Assembly (NCBI GenBank): GCA_963785065.1 | Contig: CAWATX010000002.1 | Location: forward strand, 744,001 to 808,000 | From: CAVSRC01 sp963785065 | GTDB lineage: Bacteria > Pseudomonadota > Alphaproteobacteria > Rhizobiales > Kaistiaceae | Direction: 5' to 3' | DNA: 64,000 nucleotides | Shown: positions 51,211-60,720 of the stretch, one piece after another | How positions within the stretch are numbered: position 1 is the first letter of the stretch | How the letters are laid out: each line of letters starts with the position of its first letter | Notes under the pieces: model-generated | Seen by the model: only the letters and a program-made list of their open reading frames with translations | Databases searched by the model: none | What the model was told of the DNA's origin: nothing | Position numbers and translations under genes: made by a program

Positions 51211-53618
51211 CGGAAAAAGGTGGTGTCGATCGTGTCGGAGAGCGCGGCCAGCGAGGCCGAGAATGCGTCGAGGCGCTCGGGCGAGAGGTCGCGCGGCTCG
51301 CTGATCTGCAGCTCGGTATGGAGGCGCAACGCGTCGCGCATGACCGGGTGCATGGAGCCAACGCTTTCGCCGCCGGTCAGATGAGCGATCTGAGCGCGTA
51401 TCTCGGCAAGCTGATAGCGGATCGAGCGCGGATTGAACTCGTCCAGCGCCAGAAGCTCGATCGTTGCCAGGCGACCGGAATTGACCTTGTAGCGGCGACG
51501 GTGGGTCATGACGCTGTCGCCGACCTCGACCAGCAGGTCGAGCAGCTCGGCGGCGGCATCGGACGGCGCCAGCAGCGCCATCAGCCGGCACATCTCGATG
51601 GCGCGCTCGAGCCGGCGACCGACCTCGAGGAAGCGCCAGCCGACCGCATGATACATGTTCTCGTGGACGAGGCCGGCGAAGCCGGCGAGCTTGCGCAGGA
51701 GCACGGTCATTGCCCGCGAGGCGTCGTCACCGGCACCAACGCGCGTGCGGAAGCGGTGCGCGGTCTTGGACAGGTCCATCAGCGCCAGCCAGCCATCGGG
51801 CGAGAAGCGGTCGCGGATGCGGCCGGCACTGGCGGCCGCGGCATCGATGCTGCCGAGCAGCGCATCGGGGATCGGCTGGCGCACGTCGATGCCGATGTCG
51901 TCGAGGCTGGCCTCGATCATGGAGAGCAGCGGCCCGGTCGCCGAAAAGGGCGCCTCGGCGAAGCGACCATGATAGGCGCGCAGCACGCGTGCCGTGCCTT
52001 CGGCGCGCTCGATGTAGCGGCCGAGCCAGTAGAGATTGTCGGCAGCGCGGCTGGGCAGGAAGGAGGTGAGCTTGGCGTCGACGGCACCATCCTGCTGGGC
52101 CGGCAGCAGGGTGACCCGCTCGACCGGGGCACTGCCCAGCACCCAGACGTCGGCGGCACGGCCACCCTCGCGCATGGCGATGGCCGCGGTCTCGCGCGAG
52201 GCGCCGACGCGGGCGAAGCCGCCGGGCATCACCGTCCAGCCGGAAGGCGTGCGCATGGCAAAGGCGCGCAGCGTCACCGGCCGCGGCTCCAGCCGGCCAT
52301 GGGAGTAGAAGGGCATGGTCGACAGCGTGACCGATTCCTGCGCGACGAACTCGCCGTTGGAAGCACTCAGGCGCTCAACCAGCGCCGCCCGCTCGGCGGC
52401 GGTCAGCGCGGCACCGAGCAGCGTGCCGGCGCGGTGATGATCGGGCGGCAGGGTCGCCAAGGCCCGGCCGACGATCATGTGGTCGAGATTGGCGAGCACA
52501 TGGGCGCTGTCGCCCCCCGGTCCGCACCACCAGGTGGCGATGTGCGGCAGCTTGAGGTCCTCGGCGGCGAGCCGACGGCAGATGCCGGGCAGGAAGGCGA
52601 GGAGCGCGCGGGTCTCCAGGAAGCCGGAGCCGATGGCATTGACGATGGTGGCCCCGCCCTGGCGGACGGCATTGACCAGGCCGGGCGTGCCGATGCGCGA
52701 ATCGTGCTTCAGTTCGAGCGGGTCCACGAAGGCCGCGTCGAGCCGCCGCCACAGTACGCTCAGCGGCCGCGGGCCCTCGACGGTGCGCACCATGACCTTG
52801 CCACCGGTGACCGTCAGGTCCTCGCCCTCGAGCAACGGCAGGCCGAGATAGCGGGCGATGTAGGCGTGCTCGAAATAGGTCTCGGTGTTCTGCCCCGGCG
52901 TGAGGACGGCAACGCCGTTCGGATCTTGGGCGAGATCGAAGAGCGCGGCGCGCAGATCGCGGAAGAAGCCAGCAAGCCGATGGACGTTCATGGCGCTCAG
53001 CATGTCGGAAAGCGCGCGCGTGGTGGCCACGCGGTTCTCCAGCGCGAAGCCGGCACCAGAGGGCGCTTGCGTCCGGTCGCCCAGCACCCACCAGCGACCG
53101 TCGGGCCCGCGACCGAGATCGAAGGCAAGGAAATGCAGGAAGCCACCCTTTGGCACGATGCCCGCCATCGGCCTCAGATATTCCGGGCTGGCGGCGATGA
53201 CCTGCGGCGGGATCAGGCCCTCGGCGACCAGCCGGTTGTCGCCATAGATGTCGGCAATCACGCGCTCCAGCAGCTCGGCGCGCTGCACCAGGCCGGCGGC
53301 AATGCCCCGCCACTCGGCTTCTTCGATGACAAGCGGCACATGGGCGAGCGGCCAGGCACGCTCGTTGGAGCCGCCCTCGCCATAGGCGCGGTAATAGACA
53401 CCGGCATCGTGGAGATAGTGGTCAGCACGGGCGAAGCGGGCATCGACCTCGGCGCGGTCGAGCCAGTCGAGCCCTTCGATCAGGCGACGCCAGGCCGGCC
53501 GGATCTGGCCGGAGGCATCGGCCATCTCGTCGATGGTGCCGGGGCGGGCGCGGTAGCCGGCAGCAAGGCCACCGCCGTGTGGCACCTTGCTGGCTGCACG
53601 GTTGGCTTCTGGTTCCAT
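51207..53618 (-). CDS. Fused circularly permuted ATP-grasp and alpha-E (DUF403) protein
   Basis: 803 residues. Residues 60-480 are a circularly permuted ATP-grasp domain (CP-ATPgrasp type) with LIPPQVIAASPEYLRPMAGI, FLAFDLGRGPDGRWWVLGD and LTPGQNTETYFEHAYIARYL. Residues 500-803 are the all-helical alpha-E domain (FLPSRAADNLYWLGRYIERA). These domains are often separate genes; fusion is known. ATP-grasp enzymes make amide bonds from carboxylates and amines through acyl phosphates. Gene order and neighbours are those described for predicted peptide-synthesis loci with transglutaminases. The product is unknown. Confidence 0.88.
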   Translation of the reverse strand: MEPEANRAASKVPHGGGLAAGYRARPGTIDEMADASGQIRPAWRRLIEGLDWLDRAEVDARFARADHYLHDAGVYYRAYGEGGSNERAWPLAHVPLVIEEAEWRGIAAGLVQRAELLERVIADIYGDNRLVAEGLIPPQVIAASPEYLRPMAGIVPKGGFLHFLAFDLGRGPDGRWWVLGDRTQAPSGAGFALENRVATTRALSDMLSAMNVHRLAGFFRDLRAALFDLAQDPNGVAVLTPGQNTETYFEHAYIARYLGLPLLEGEDLTVTGGKVMVRTVEGPRPLSVLWRRLDAAFVDPLELKHDSRIGTPGLVNAVRQGGATIVNAIGSGFLETRALLAFLPGICRRLAAEDLKLPHIATWWCGPGGDSAHVLANLDHMIVGRALATLPPDHHRAGTLLGAALTAAERAALVERLSASNGEFVAQESVTLSTMPFYSHGRLEPRPVTLRAFAMRTPSGWTVMPGGFARVGASRETAAIAMREGGRAADVWVLGSAPVERVTLLPAQQDGAVDAKLTSFLPSRAADNLYWLGRYIERAEGTARVLRAYHGRFAEAPFSATGPLLSMIEASLDDIGIDVRQPIPDALLGSIDAAAASAGRIRDRFSPDGWLALMDLSKTAHRFRTRVGAGDDASRAMTVLLRKLAGFAGLVHENMYHAVGWRFLEVGRRLERAIEMCRLMALLAPSDAAAELLDLLVEVGDSVMTHRRRYKVNSGRLATIELLALDEFNPRSIRYQLAEIRAQIAHLTGGESVGSMHPVMRDALRLHTELQISEPRDLSPERLDAFSASLAALSDTIDTTFFR

Positions 53619-53622
53619 TGGA

Positions 53623-56600
53623 TCACAACCCGGACGGCCGCCTGAGGTCCAGGGTCAGGGGGAAGGCCATGCTGCGCTCTTCCGGCGGCGCGCGATAGTC
53701 GCCGGGCGTATGGCCGCGAGGCTCCAGGCGCGCCAGCCGCCGCGCTTCCGCCTCGTTGGCATTGACCGGAAAGGTCTCGTAGTTGCGTCCTCCGGGATGG
53801 GCGACGTGATAGACGCAACCACCGATGGCGCGGCCGCTCCAGCTATCGTAGATATCGAAGACGAGGGGCGCGTCGACCGGCAGCATCGGGTGCAGACCGG
53901 AGCGCGGCTGCCACGCCTTGTAGCGCACGCCGGCAACCGCCGTGCCGGCCTGCTCGGTACGCGTCATCGGCACGGTACGTCCGTTGACCACCACGCGATA
54001 ACGTTCCGGCTCCAGTCCCTCGGTCTTCACCTGCAGGCGCTCCACGGATGAGTCGACGTAACGCACCGTGCCGCCGATGGCGCCCTGCTCGCCCATGACG
54101 TGCCAAGGCTCCAGCGCCACGCGCAGTTCCAGATTGGCACCGCCGTAGTCGACCTCGCCGCAGAAGGGAAAACGGAACTCCCACTGCGCCGCGAACCATT
54201 CCGGCCGCAGCGCAAAGCCCGCTGCCTGCAGGTCCTGGAGAACGTCGCGGAAATCCTGCCAGACGTACCAGGGCAGCATGAAGCGGTCGTGGAGCTCCGT
54301 GCCCCAGCGCACGAAGCCGCCGGTGAGCGGCGCTTTCCACAGCCGCGCGATGATCGCCCGGATCAACAGCTGTTGGGCGAGGCTCATGCGCGGGCTCGGC
54401 GGCATCTCGAAGCCGCGGAACTCGACCAGCCCCAGCCGGCCGGAGGCGCTGTCGGGCGAATAGAGCTTGTCGATGCAGATCTCGGAGCGGTGGGTATTGC
54501 CGGTGACATCGACCAGCAGGTTGCGGAAGAGGCGGTCGACCAGCCAGGGAAGCGGCGGCGCCCCCTCGCCCGGCAGCGGCACCTGGGCAAGCGCAATCTC
54601 CAGCTCGTAGAGGGAATCGTGGCGCGCCTCGTCGATGCGCGGCGCTTGGCTCGTCGGCCCGATGAACAGGCCGGAGAAGAGGTAGGAGAGCGATGGGTGG
54701 CGCTGCCAGTAGAGGACGAGGCTCTTGAGCAGGTCGGGCCGGCGCAGGAACGGGCTGTCGGCCGGCGTGTCGCCGCCGACCACCACATGGTTGCCGCCGC
54801 CGGTGCCGCAATGGCGGCCGTCGATCATGAACTTGTCGGCGCCGAGCCGCGATTGCCGCGCCTCCTCGTAGACGGCGGTGGTGATGTCGACCAACTCGCG
54901 CCAGCTCCGCGCCGGGTGGATGTTGACCTCGATGACGCCGGGATCGGGCGCAACGCGGATGACATTGAGGCGCGGGTCGTGCGGCGGCGGATAGCCCTCG
55001 ATCTGCACCGGCAGGCCCCTGCGGCGGGCCGCCTCTTCGACGGCGGCAACCAGGTCGAGATAGTCCTCGACTTCTTCGACCGGTGGCATGAAGACGCACA
55101 GTCGCCCCTCGCGCACCTCGACCGCGAGCGCCGTGCGCACGGTACCGTCGATCGAACCCAGTTCCTGCTCGACGCGGTCCTGGCGCTGGGTGCTGTCGGC
55201 GCTGAGCGAGGCGGTGGCCTGCTCACGCTCGCCGGTGGGTTCGGCCATCTGCTGCGCCACACTCTCATGGAATGACGGCTGGCTCGGGTCCGGCAATCCG
55301 CCGCGCGGGATCGTCGGATCGAGGGGCATGACATAGGGATAGGCGGCGGGGGGCACATGGGGCAGCGAGCCCAGCGGCAGGCGATAGCCGACCGGCGAAT
55401 CGCCGGGCACCAGGAACAGCTTGCCGCGACGCGTGCGCCACTTCTCGGTGCGCCAACGCCGTCCGCTGGCCTGTGACTGCCAGCGCTGGATGGGCAGGAC
55501 GAAACCCGTCGGACTGGTCAAGCCACGCTCGAAGACATGCGCCATGCGCGCCCGCTCCTCCGGGTCTTCAAGCTTCGAATTCGCCGGATCGACATTGTCG
55601 GGAAGCTTGCCTTCCTTGAGCAGCCATTCACCGGGGTCTTCATAGACGGCGGCGATAGCCTCGCTCTCGACATCGAGCGCCGTGGCGATCTCCGTCAGCA
55701 GCTTCTCCGCATCGCCCGTGGCGGCGCCGACATCGGCCGTCTCGGAGGCCAGCAGTTCGGGCGTGGACCACAGCGGCCTGCCGTCCTTGCGCCAGTAGAG
55801 CGAGAAGGTCCAGCGCGGCAGCGTTTCGCCCGGGTACCACTTGCCCTGGCCGTAATGCAGCAGCCCGCCCGGCGCAAAACGCGCCTGGAGCCGGCGGATG
55901 AGCGCGTCGGCCTTCTCGCGCTTGGTGGGACCGACGGCAGCGGTGTTCCATTCCGCCGCTTCGTAGTCGTCGATGGAGACGAAGGTCGGCTCGCCGCCCA
56001 AGGTGAGGCGGACATCCTGCTCCTTGAGGACACGATCGACCTCGTCGCCGAGTGCATCGAGCGCCGCCCAGGATTCGTCCGAGAACGGCATGGTGATGCG
56101 TGGATGTTCGGCGACGCGGGTGACCCGCATGTCGAAGGCGAATTCGACGTTGGCGAAGCTGGCCATGCCGGAGATGGGCGCGGCGTTGCGATAATGCGGC
56201 GTGGCGGCAAGCGGGATGTGGCTCTCGCCGGTCAACAGCCCCGAGGTCGGGTCGAGACCGATCCAGCCGGCGCCGGGCAAATAAACCTCGCACCAGGCAT
56301 GCAGATCGGTGAAATCGTGGTCGGTGCCGGGCGGGCCGTCGAGCGAGACGAGGTCGGGCTTGAGCTGAACGAGGTAGCCGGAGACGAAACGTGCGGCCAA
56401 GCCGAGATGGCGAAAGATCTGGACGAGCAGCCAGCCGCTGTCGCGGCAGGAGCCCTGGGCGGTGCCGAGCGTCTCGCCGGGCGTCTGCACGCCCGGTTCC
56501 ATGCGGATGATGTAGCCGATCTCGTGCTGGAGGCGCGCGTTGAGATTGACGATGAAATCGACGGTGTTGGTCCGCGAGCGATCGATGGTGGCAAGGAACG

Positions 56601-56985
56601 CGGCAAGCTGCGGCTCGGCCGGCTCCGGCTTGAGATAGATTGACAGATCGTCGCGGATATCCGCCGGATAGTCGAAGGGCCAGTGCTCCGCCTCCGGCTC
56701 CACAAAGAAGTCGAAGGGATTGTAGACCGTCATGTCGGCGACCAGATCGACCTCGATCTTCAGCTCGGTGACCGGATCGGGGAAAACGAAGCGCGCCAGG
56801 TGGTTGCCGTAGGGGTCCTGCTGGAGGTTCACGAAGTGGCCGGCAGGGTTGACCTTGAGGGAGTGGCTGAGCACGCGGGTGCGCGAGTGGGGTGCCGGCT
56901 GCAGGCGGATGGTCTGCGGCCCCAGGGTGATCGGGCGATCGTACCTGTAGTGCGTCAGGTGATAGATGGCGGCTTTGATCGACAT
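53623..56985 (-). CDS. Transglutaminase and DUF2126 fusion protein
   Basis: 1120 residues from the ATG at 56985 (MSIKAAIYHLTHYRYDRP), preferred to an in-frame start 61 codons upstream. Residues 1-290 are a transglutaminase-like domain with triad Cys in GSCRDSGWLLV, His in TDLHAWCEVYL and Asp in GLDPTSG. The rest (about 330-1120) is DUF2126, with conserved blocks GEPTFVSIDD, RGGLPDPSQPSF, DGRHCGTGGGNHVVVGG and SEICIDKLYSPDS. DUF2126 has been linked with amidoligase-type chemistry. It is upstream in a three-gene unit with the ATP-grasp/alpha-E gene four bases away. Confidence 0.88.
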   Translation of the reverse strand: MSIKAAIYHLTHYRYDRPITLGPQTIRLQPAPHSRTRVLSHSLKVNPAGHFVNLQQDPYGNHLARFVFPDPVTELKIEVDLVADMTVYNPFDFFVEPEAEHWPFDYPADIRDDLSIYLKPEPAEPQLAAFLATIDRSRTNTVDFIVNLNARLQHEIGYIIRMEPGVQTPGETLGTAQGSCRDSGWLLVQIFRHLGLAARFVSGYLVQLKPDLVSLDGPPGTDHDFTDLHAWCEVYLPGAGWIGLDPTSGLLTGESHIPLAATPHYRNAAPISGMASFANVEFAFDMRVTRVAEHPRITMPFSDESWAALDALGDEVDRVLKEQDVRLTLGGEPTFVSIDDYEAAEWNTAAVGPTKREKADALIRRLQARFAPGGLLHYGQGKWYPGETLPRWTFSLYWRKDGRPLWSTPELLASETADVGAATGDAEKLLTEIATALDVESEAIAAVYEDPGEWLLKEGKLPDNVDPANSKLEDPEERARMAHVFERGLTSPTGFVLPIQRWQSQASGRRWRTEKWRTRRGKLFLVPGDSPVGYRLPLGSLPHVPPAAYPYVMPLDPTIPRGGLPDPSQPSFHESVAQQMAEPTGEREQATASLSADSTQRQDRVEQELGSIDGTVRTALAVEVREGRLCVFMPPVEEVEDYLDLVAAVEEAARRRGLPVQIEGYPPPHDPRLNVIRVAPDPGVIEVNIHPARSWRELVDITTAVYEEARQSRLGADKFMIDGRHCGTGGGNHVVVGGDTPADSPFLRRPDLLKSLVLYWQRHPSLSYLFSGLFIGPTSQAPRIDEARHDSLYELEIALAQVPLPGEGAPPLPWLVDRLFRNLLVDVTGNTHRSEICIDKLYSPDSASGRLGLVEFRGFEMPPSPRMSLAQQLLIRAIIARLWKAPLTGGFVRWGTELHDRFMLPWYVWQDFRDVLQDLQAAGFALRPEWFAAQWEFRFPFCGEVDYGGANLELRVALEPWHVMGEQGAIGGTVRYVDSSVERLQVKTEGLEPERYRVVVNGRTVPMTRTEQAGTAVAGVRYKAWQPRSGLHPMLPVDAPLVFDIYDSWSGRAIGGCVYHVAHPGGRNYETFPVNANEAEARRLARLEPRGHTPGDYRAPPEERSMAFPLTLDLRRPSGL

Positions 56986-57450
56986 GCGGCTCGTTTCTGG
57001 GCTTCGGCGCGGGATCGGAAGGTCGCTTGGGTTGGCGCCACTCCAGCACGAGACGTGCCAAGCCGCAAAGCGTTCCATGGGCAATGTCTTGCGGAGGGAC
57101 CCTCCGCCGGGGCAGCAGGCGGCGCCCGGCCGGGCAGGCCGCGCCGTCGCCGGCCCGAGCGAAGACAAGGGATAGCCGTGCGACCAAGCCTGGCGGAGAG
57201 GGTGTCGCTGCTTTTATCAATCGTAGAACGTCGCAGAGCGTCGTTTTGTGGCGGACCAAGCCATTGATGTTGCAGAGATTTTCGCCTTTTCTTTTCTTGT
57301 CCGTTCGCCGAGAATGCTCGGAGAGCGTCGCAGCCATTCGCCTCGAAAACCCCCGGCCAATCCGGGGGTCTTAGCGGGGGAGCACCAGCCGGGGTTCCCG
57401 GCGGGGGCGCGTGGCGCGGATAGCCGAGTTGGGCGGACGGAGCCGAGAAA
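56986..57450. other. Intergenic boundary region between the transglutaminase operon and the integrative element
   Basis: About 465 bases with no convincing gene. It contains direct repeats of AGAGCGTCG (57235-57243 and 57322-57330) and CGTCGCAG (57229-57236 and 57326-57333), two copies of GACCAAGCC (57182-57190 and 57254-57262), and a hairpin at 57349. These look like integrase-binding or attachment features. No tRNA gene is visible to serve as attachment site. Confidence 0.4.
57349..57369. repeat. Hairpin upstream of the integrase gene
   Basis: An 8-bp stem (ACCCCCGG / CCGGGGGT) with a 5-base loop, 82 bases before the integrase start. The minus-strand reading ends in GGGGGTTTTC, so it could terminate transcription entering from the element side. 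The same stem occurs again at 60556-60584. Confidence 0.5.
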
Positions 57451-58677
57451 ATGCACCTCACAGTGAAGCGCGTCGAAAGGCTGACCAAGCCGGGTCGCTA
57501 TGGCGATGGACATGGCCTCTATCTCCGCATCGGGCCGACCGGTCACAAGACTTGGGTGCTGCGTTGGGAGCGGAACGGCCGCGAGCGGATGATGGGCCTG
57601 GGTGCCCTGCACACCTTCAACCTTGACGAAGCCCGCGAGCGCGCCCGGCAGGCGCGGCAGCAACTGGCAGACGGTATCGACCCGATTGAGGCGAAGAAGG
57701 CGTCAATGACGGCGCAAGCCATCGAGGCAGCGAAGGCCGTCACATTTGCCGATGCAGCACTGCGTTATCACGAGGCGCATTCGGCACGTTGGACCAACCC
57801 GAAGCACCGGGCACAATTCCTTTCGACATTGAAGCAGTACGCTTTCCCCGTGTTTGGCACCGTGCCGGTCGCCTCCATCGATATGCCGCTCGTGCTCAAG
57901 GCGCTGGAACCGATCTGGCGAACGATCCCTGAAAGCGCATCGCGCATCCGTGGCCGCATCGAGAGCGTGCTCGACTTCGCCACCGTGCGTGGTTGGCGGA
58001 CGGGTGACAACCCGGCTCGCTGGAGCGGTTGGCTGTCGCACGCCCTCCCCTCGCCCAACACGCTGAAAACGGGTGCGCACCATGCCGCCATGGCGTTTGA
58101 TGAGGTGCCAGCGTTCCTAGCTGCGCTGGCGCAACGGGAGGGCATTGCTGCCCGCGCGCTAGAGATGACGATCTTGACCGCGAGCCGCACCAGCGAAATC
58201 ACCGGCGCGCGGTGGAGTGAGTTCAACCTGAAGGCGGCGGTGTGGACCATCCCCGGTGAGCGGATGAAGGCGAAGAAGCCGCACCGCGTCCCGCTATCGG
58301 AACCGGTGCTCACGGTCTTGCGTGAATTGCCGCGAGAGGCGCAGTACGTGTTCCCCGGATCGAAGGCGAAGGAGCCGCTGTCGAATATGGCGATGGCCGC
58401 CGTGCTCAAGCGCATGGGGCGCAACGATGTCACAGTCCACGGCTTCCGCAGTTCTTTCCGCGATTGGGTAGCCGAGCGCACGGCGACGCCTAACATCATT
58501 GCCGAGGCCGCGCTTGCGCATACCGTCGCTGACAAGGTTGAGGCGGCGTACCGGCGCGGCGACCTGTTGACGAAGCGGGCGAAGCTCATGAACGATTGGG
58601 CCGCGTTCTGCATGACGCCGCGCCCGACTACCGCCACGGTGACAAACATCGGCGCGGCGCGGGCGAAGAAAGCTTAA
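57451..58677 (+). CDS. Tyrosine-type site-specific integrase (P4/prophage class)
   Basis: 408 residues, normal for this class. The N-terminal DUF4102-like arm-binding domain shows VKRLTKPGRYGDGHGLYLR. The catalytic domain has the first arginine in TASRTSEITGARW, HGFRSSFRDW for the H-x-x-R motif, HTVADKVEAAY with the late His, and the nucleophile Tyr in AAYRRGD. It recombines the element's attachment site with the chromosome, most often at a tRNA gene 3' end, though none is visible here. It is transcribed away from the left edge into the element. Confidence 0.93.
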   Translation: MHLTVKRVERLTKPGRYGDGHGLYLRIGPTGHKTWVLRWERNGRERMMGLGALHTFNLDEARERARQARQQLADGIDPIEAKKASMTAQAIEAAKAVTFADAALRYHEAHSARWTNPKHRAQFLSTLKQYAFPVFGTVPVASIDMPLVLKALEPIWRTIPESASRIRGRIESVLDFATVRGWRTGDNPARWSGWLSHALPSPNTLKTGAHHAAMAFDEVPAFLAALAQREGIAARALEMTILTASRTSEITGARWSEFNLKAAVWTIPGERMKAKKPHRVPLSEPVLTVLRELPREAQYVFPGSKAKEPLSNMAMAAVLKRMGRNDVTVHGFRSSFRDWVAERTATPNIIAEAALAHTVADKVEAAYRRGDLLTKRAKLMNDWAAFCMTPRPTTATVTNIGAARAKKA

Positions 58678-58682
58678 GGGCG

Positions 58683-59357
58683 ATGGTCAAGCGACCAGCA
58701 TCATCGAAGCGCAGCCCGGTGAAGTCGCATCTTGAAACGTTGTCTGACAACGTTCCCGGCGGCCTTGAGAACCGCGATGCAGACGCGGACATTGACGAGT
58801 ACGAAGCTCACCTTGCTCGTTTGCGGTCTGCGATCCCAGCAAAGCCGGATTGGAACGACGACGAGGCGATGGCGGCGTGGCTCGATGCCGTGCTCAAGAT
58901 TGAGAAATTCGAGGAAGACGCTCGCGAGCACGAGGTACGCGAGTGGGAGGGATCGACCGACCACTATGTCATCGATCAAGCCCTAGAACTGAACTACGAG
59001 CCTTTGGCGCGACACCTTGAGTGGGGCGCGCCATCGCGGTTCGTCCTGAAATGGATCGGAAGCAGGTTGCGCGAAATGCAATCCGGCAGGCCGGGCTTTG
59101 CCGTCCGCACGAAGCAATCTGAGAAGAAAGCCTTGCTGGACGCAGCCGACGATGTGCCGCGTATTAAGCGCCTTTGGCGCGAGCACTATGGGCGAGTGAA
59201 CCGGGGTGAGAATGGGAACCTGAAAACCGCCATCGTCTTCGCAGCCGAGCGTCACGGTGTCGATAAGCGCTCGCTCGCGAAACATCTGAAGCGCCTCACT
59301 GAGAAATACCCGATCAAGAAGAAGAAACCGCCCGCGCCCAGCAGCCGCAGCCGGTGA
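58683..59357 (+). CDS. Hypothetical protein of the integrative element
   Basis: 224 residues from the ATG at 58683, starting 6 bases after the integrase stop; an in-frame ATG at 58596 would overlap it. Charged and mostly helical, with an acidic middle (RDADADIDEYEAHLARLR) and a basic lysine-rich tail (LTKYPIKKKK-like run near the end). Trp-rich WLDAVLKIEKFEEDAREHEV follows. No domain was recognised. The lack of membrane segments and the basic C-terminus suggest a cytoplasmic nucleic-acid-associated protein, which is conjecture. Confidence 0.65.
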   Translation: MVKRPASSKRSPVKSHLETLSDNVPGGLENRDADADIDEYEAHLARLRSAIPAKPDWNDDEAMAAWLDAVLKIEKFEEDAREHEVREWEGSTDHYVIDQALELNYEPLARHLEWGAPSRFVLKWIGSRLREMQSGRPGFAVRTKQSEKKALLDAADDVPRIKRLWREHYGRVNRGENGNLKTAIVFAAERHGVDKRSLAKHLKRLTEKYPIKKKKPPAPSSRSR

Positions 59358-59466
59358 TTTTTGGCCTCTTAATCAAGGGGGGAGTTTCGTTCGCCGCTTA
59401 GCGTTTTAATCCGCCTCGTTGCACCCCATAGGAAAGGGTTGCCGAGGACAGGAGCGCGCGAACGAT

Positions 59467-59868
59467 ATGTCTGTCTCCGACGCCGCCGAGACGACCGGCG
59501 AACTGCATCCGGCCTACATCTATCGTGAGACAGAGGTCGTCCGGATTTCGGGTTTCAAGCACACCGCCCTTCACCAGAAGATCAAGCGCGGGCAATTCCC
59601 GGCGCCGATCAAACTGTCTGATTCAGGCCGGGCGACCGGCTGGCTTGGCCGTGAGTTGATCGCCTGGCAGCAAGCCCGCGCCGCCGCCCGCGAAGCCGCC
59701 GACCAGGCCAGCGATCCGACACTGGCTTACACGCGAGCCGCTGCAGCAAAGGGGAGTGCTGCTGCAGCAAAGTCAAGGGAGGCGCGAGGCACGAATGCGA
59801 CCGAGAAGCCCGCCCCCGCCGCCCCTGCCAAGCCCCGTCGCCGGTCCGGCGCTCGCCGTCGCCGGTGA
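59467..59868 (+). CDS. AlpA-like / MerR-type helix-turn-helix regulator of the element
   Basis: 133 residues from the ATG at 59467. Residues 20-75 form an AlpA-type DNA-binding domain: IYRETEVVRISGFKHTALHQ, then KIKRGQFPAPIKLSDSGRAT and GWLGRELIAWQQAR, the pattern of excisionase/AlpA regulators that act on element excision genes. The last 60 residues are alanine-, lysine- and arginine-rich (AAAAKGSAAAAK; ending RRRSGARRRR), an unusual basic tail for this family. It sits 110 bases after the preceding hypothetical gene. Confidence 0.8.
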   Translation: MSVSDAAETTGELHPAYIYRETEVVRISGFKHTALHQKIKRGQFPAPIKLSDSGRATGWLGRELIAWQQARAAAREAADQASDPTLAYTRAAAAKGSAAAAKSREARGTNATEKPAPAAPAKPRRRSGARRRR

Positions 59869-59967
59869 TTGTGAATTGACGCGACGTGCTGGGCAGATGG
59901 TCGGAGCGCTGCCTAACGCGATGCGCCAACCCGGTGCATCACAATGAGGGAAAGAAGGAGAATGACG

Positions 59968-60459
59968 ATGACAAAATCAACTCGCCTCAGCATCAACCCG
60001 GACTATGCCCGCATGGGCGTCAAGCCGATGTCAGAGGTATGGGCGCGACAGCAAGAAGCATCTGCATGGGAGAAGTTCTTCGGCGCGGCACTCGATGCGG
60101 CTGTCGCGCAGCGACGCATGACCTTGGAACGCAATACGCCAGTCGATGAAGCGCCATTCGCCTTCGAGGTCGCCGGCCATCCTGCATTGGGTCGCGTCGT
60201 CTGGACTGGCAGCGGTTACCTGGCCATCGATGGTGTCAGCGGCGGTGACGATGATGATGACGATGTCACGGTCTACGTCGTGATGATGCCTGGCGCTGGC
60301 TCCAATTATCCGGTGGTAGAGGCGGAGGCTAATCTCGTCCGGACCATCGAAGGCATTGGCCTCGTTGGTTTCCACTATCACGACGATGGCACCACCTCAC
60401 TCGCTGATTTGAAGATCGTCGTCGACAGCGATCAGGCGCGAAGCCTTCAGCCAGCCTGA
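59968..60459 (+). CDS. Hypothetical acidic protein of the integrative element
   Basis: 163 residues from the ATG at 59968, with AAGGAG 7 bases upstream; nearer ATGs lack that spacing. The N-terminus looks like a short helical part (INPDYARMGVKPMSEVWARQ), followed by FGAALDAAVAQRRMTLERN. A run of six aspartates (GGDDDDDD) sits near residue 100. No domain was recognised. Placed between a regulator and a replication primase, so a role in element maintenance is likely but not shown. Confidence 0.6.
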   Translation: MTKSTRLSINPDYARMGVKPMSEVWARQQEASAWEKFFGAALDAAVAQRRMTLERNTPVDEAPFAFEVAGHPALGRVVWTGSGYLAIDGVSGGDDDDDDVTVYVVMMPGAGSNYPVVEAEANLVRTIEGIGLVGFHYHDDGTTSLADLKIVVDSDQARSLQPA

Positions 60460-60554
60460 ACCCGGCCGGTCGAAACCCCTCCATCCTCGGAGAACGTTGC
60501 CCACGATGTGACAGATGACGAGCGGCCGTCCCGCCGCCTCGCCGAAGAAACGAT

Positions 60555-60585
60555 GACCCCCGGTCGGTGGACGCCGCCGGGGGTC
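60555..60585. repeat. Hairpin upstream of the primase gene
   Basis: A 9-bp stem (GACCCCCGG / CCGGGGGTC) with a 13-base loop, in the 261-base gap before the Toprim primase gene. The eight inner bases of the stem match those of the hairpin at 57349-57369. Perhaps an attenuator or a protein-binding site of the element. Confidence 0.45.
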
Positions 60586-60720
60586 GGGTATGGGGGCAGG
60601 ATGGAGATAGAACGCTCCTTCTTATCCTCCCGCCCGCCAGAAAAGTCGAGGAAAAAATTCCTGTGTCGGTCGCCGGCCGATTTGGTCGCCGCGAGCGCGC
60701 CGGGATGGAGGGACAGAGGA

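Noticed and set aside
57180..57450. A tRNA gene as integration target of the P4-type integrase
   Set aside because: No cloverleaf with a T-loop GTTC core and matching acceptor stem could be built; the GGGGTTCCCGG stretch near 57393 is only a small palindrome.
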